Positions 61,948-64,000 of a DNA stretch of 64,000 bases are shown here, piece by piece. A model generated the notes under the pieces. That model ran no database searches, was not told the origin of the DNA, and worked only from the letters and a program-made list of their open reading frames with translations. Made by a program: the position numbers and the translations under genes. Each line of letters opens with the position of its first letter. The first letter of the stretch is position 1. This DNA is from Streptomyces sp. ICBB 8177 (GTDB taxonomy: Bacteria > Actinomycetota > Actinomycetes > Streptomycetales > Streptomycetaceae): the NCBI RefSeq assembly GCF_003144095.1, contig NZ_NSKH01000003.1, positions 258,086 to 322,085 on the forward strand, read 5' to 3'.

Positions 61948-62828
61948 TCAGCTTTGCGGCGAGCCGAACAGCGGCTCCAGCAAACGCAGTTGGTCCGTCG
62001 CGGCGGGCAGGTCGCTGACCTGGCCGTCGCCGACCTCCACCAGCCGCCAGACTGCGTCGGAGCGCAGGGCCAGGTCGGTCGTGACGAACCGGCAGCCGAG
62101 AGCGTCCACCAGCGGCGCCATGCGGTCGAGTTCCTGACATGGGAGGGATGCCGCGGCGTCTCCGAGTCCGTGTCCGGGTGCGCGGTGGTGAGGACGGGGG
62201 CCGCGTCGATCCACCACACCCGCACCTCGTCGCCGGTGAAGTCCTCGAAAGCGCGCAGGACGATTCCCCCGGCCAGGGAGTCCTCCTGGAGCGCGACGAA
62301 ACGGCCGACCACAGCCGCCAGCCGTTCCGTATCGGCGGCGTCGGGCACGAAACACGCCTCGTCCCACTCGTGCTTGCGGGACTTGACGTAGTCCTTGACG
62401 ACGACCGGCCCGGGGCTCAGTGGTGCGGCCAACTCGGCCAGGCGGGCGGCGTCGGCTTTGAGCCCTGGGAGCCAGACGCTGCGGGGTGTCACCGCCGCGA
62501 ACGTCTCGTACCAGCCGGGCAGTTCATGAGCCCTGCGGTACTGACCGGCATCCGTGACCAGGGTGCTGCCTCGCTCGGCCAGTGCCTGTGCCAGTTCGGC
62601 GTAACGGCTGCTCGGCAGCATCCAGCCCCGGTACCACAGCGGTCCGAGGCCGCGCGGCACCCTGGACACGGCCTCTTCGGGCCGTCCGCGCACGAGTGCT
62701 TCGTGATCGAGGAACGCGACGTCAACGCCCAGGACTCGGGCCGCCTCGGCCGCGCCCGAGAAGTGCGGGTCCGCACGACGCGGCCGCAGAGGGTCGCAAC
62801 ACGTCAACAGGACGGCAGCAGCTGTCAT
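61948..62828 (-). pseudogene. ATP-grasp (DUF4343-type) protein, frameshifted near its C-terminus
   Basis: ATG 62828 starts LLTCCDPLRPRRADPHF, then GPLWYRGWMLPSSRYAELA, AGQYRRAHELPGWYETFA and the ATP-grasp core GPVVVKDYVKSRKHEWDEA with VRVWWIDAAPVLTTAHPD. At the GGGAGGG tract 62141-62147 the frame is lost; the expected end is in another frame: ELDRMAPLVDALGCRFVTTD, LVEVGDGQVSDLP, stop 61948. The rejoined protein (~293 residues) has the metal-binding E-x-G-D-G. Family members ligate or modify peptides or unknown substrates. One-base indel; error or decay. Confidence 0.85.
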
Positions 62829-62937
62829 GGACGCAGAGCCTAACCCCGGAGGCAGATGCCGACCTGGGCAGACCGTCCACGAGACCGGCACCGGGCTCCT
62901 AGCCCAACTCGCCGCCCAGTACGTCACAACGCGACGG

Positions 62938-62961
62938 AGGCCCCGACCGCGCGCCGGGGCC
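62938..62961. terminator. Weak hairpin after the third glycosyltransferase gene
   Basis: 7-bp stem GGCCCCG / CGGGGCC with a 9-nt loop, 26 nt beyond the glycosyltransferase stop on the minus strand. Confidence 0.5.
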
Positions 62962-62986
62962 CCGTCGCTGCGCCGGAGAAGCCGGC

Positions 62987-64000
62987 TCAGGCCGCCGCCA
63001 GTTCCTCCAAATCCTGGACCACCCGTGCCGGGGACGGCATCGACTCCATCGAGCGGCGCAGGGACTGTGCCGCGGTCGTGTAGGACGGCTCCGTCAACAG
63101 GGCGCGGATCGAGTCGCGCAGCAGCGGGACGTCCGCCTGGGCCTGAGCCGTGTCCAGCGTGATGCCCGCCCCGGCCGCCGCCAGGCGGTCGCCCGTGGTG
63201 AACATGTCCAGCAGCTCGGGCAGCGCCAGTTGCGGCACGCCGGCCGCGGTCGACGTCATCGCCGTACCCGCGCCGCCGTGGTGGACGATCGCGTCGCAGG
63301 TCGGCAGCAGCAGGTGCAGCGGCACCGGCTCGATCAGCCGCACGTTGCCGGGCAACCCCTCCAGCGCACCGTGGTCCGCCGCCGGCACCGTCGCCAGCAC
63401 CTCCACGTCGTCCATGCCCTCGAACGCCGACAGCACCGTGGCGACGTGCCGCGGGCCGTTGAGCAGGATCGCCCGCGAGCCCAGCGAGACCACCACCCGG
63501 CGGCCCTCCGGCTTCTCCAGCCGCAGCCACTCCGGCATCAACCCCGGCCCGTTGAACGGCACATAGCGGATGGGGACGCCCGGGGTCGCGTCGGCCAGCC
63601 GCAACTCCTCCGGCACCGGGTCGAGCAGCACCGTGGGGTCGGGCAGGCCGGGCAGGCCGAGGCGCTCGCACGTGCCCTTCAGACCGAGCCTGGCGTGCGG
63701 CCGCGCCGGGGTGGATATCGGGTCCAGGCCCCAGCGGTGGTGCACCACCGGCACGCCGAGCACCCCGCCCACGATGAGCGAGGTGAACTCCAGCATGTCG
63801 GACAGGATCAGGTCGGGCCGGTAGGCCCGCGCGAAGTCCAGGTACTCCGGCAGCAGGTACTTGGCGTGCACCACCCACGCTCTGGCACCGCTCGCCATCT
63901 CCTCCGGCTTGGTCCGGCCGCGCACCTCGATCATGCGCTTCGTGGTGCCCGTCATACCGCCGGTGAGCATGTCACCGGCCCGGTACGGGTCGCCCAGGGC
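62987..64000 (-). CDS. Third antibiotic-type glycosyltransferase (5' end outside the window)
   Basis: C-terminal ~338 residues of a GT-B enzyme; the frame is open at the right edge, so the N-terminal start lies outside. Visible parts: acceptor domain end with YRPDLILSDMLEFTSLIVGG and VHHRWGLDPISTPA, then the nucleotide-sugar site EPVPLHLLLPTCDAIVHHGG and GVPQLALPELLDMFTTGDRL. It resembles the two glycosyltransferases at 40491 and 44260 and is likely a cluster gene, even though 11 kb of unrelated genes intervene. Confidence 0.93.
   Translation of the reverse strand, partial: ALGDPYRAGDMLTGGMTGTTKRMIEVRGRTKPEEMASGARAWVVHAKYLLPEYLDFARAYRPDLILSDMLEFTSLIVGGVLGVPVVHHRWGLDPISTPARPHARLGLKGTCERLGLPGLPDPTVLLDPVPEELRLADATPGVPIRYVPFNGPGLMPEWLRLEKPEGRRVVVSLGSRAILLNGPRHVATVLSAFEGMDDVEVLATVPAADHGALEGLPGNVRLIEPVPLHLLLPTCDAIVHHGGAGTAMTSTAAGVPQLALPELLDMFTTGDRLAAAGAGITLDTAQAQADVPLLRDSIRALLTEPSYTTAAQSLRRSMESMPSPARVVQDLEELAAA

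Overview
The window is high-GC DNA with Streptomyces-type gene content: DUF397 with an XRE regulator, a SARP activator, a penicillin-binding protein 2, an AA10 chitin-active oxidase behind a DasR-like operator, and a type II polyketide synthase. It comes from a streptomycete or close relative. Four scales of organisation are visible.

1-24.4 kb is mostly ordinary chromosome. It holds a SpoIIE-type phosphatase (cut by the left edge), a penicillin-binding protein, an M1 aminopeptidase, and a sulfur island (cysteine desulfhydrase, sulfite exporter, rhodanese, GntR regulator, persulfide dioxygenase-rhodanese fusion, sulfide:quinone oxidoreductase). Then follow LtrA, a GNAT, a methyltransferase, a decayed graspetide (ATP-grasp RiPP) locus, a nonsense-interrupted XRE gene with DUF397, a DrrAB-like exporter with MarR, an LPMO, a GDSL-ricin lipase, an FBP protein, a rhomboid protease, an arylamine N-acetyltransferase and tRNA-Lys(CUU).

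24.65-51.7 kb is a biosynthetic cluster. The core is an aromatic type II PKS: KS-alpha, chain length factor, ACP, ketoreductase, didomain aromatase/cyclase, an OxyN-type cyclase, an acyl ligase, an ABM-type monooxygenase, an FAD hydroxylase, a SnoaL/ActVI-A-like protein, a thioesterase and glycosyltransferases. A FAAL-acyl-CoA dehydrogenase-PPTase operon sits at the left end, and a truncated condensation-adenylation protein faces an MbtH gene in the middle. The striking part is an azol(in)e RiPP (TOMM) operon on the minus strand between the two-component system and the SARP gene: a 52-residue Cys/Thr-rich precursor not in the supplied gene calls, a fused E1-like/YcaO cyclodehydratase, and a protein resembling only the N-terminal part of SagB dehydrogenases. 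This layout suggests either a polyketide-azole peptide hybrid or two interleaved pathways; the sequence cannot decide.

51.9-62.8 kb is an accessory island: a frameshifted epimerase, an XRE regulator with small partners, and a tightly overlapped operon of MoaA-like radical SAM enzyme, thymidylate-kinase-like protein, lone phosphomannomutase N-terminal domain and STM4013-type hydrolase, followed by NUDIX, a frameshifted PIMT-like methyltransferase, DinB and a frameshifted ATP-grasp protein. At 63-64 kb a third antibiotic-type glycosyltransferase appears, so the polyketide cluster may resume beyond the right edge. Frameshifts and a nonsense codon are confined to the two accessory patches; the biosynthetic core reads cleanly.
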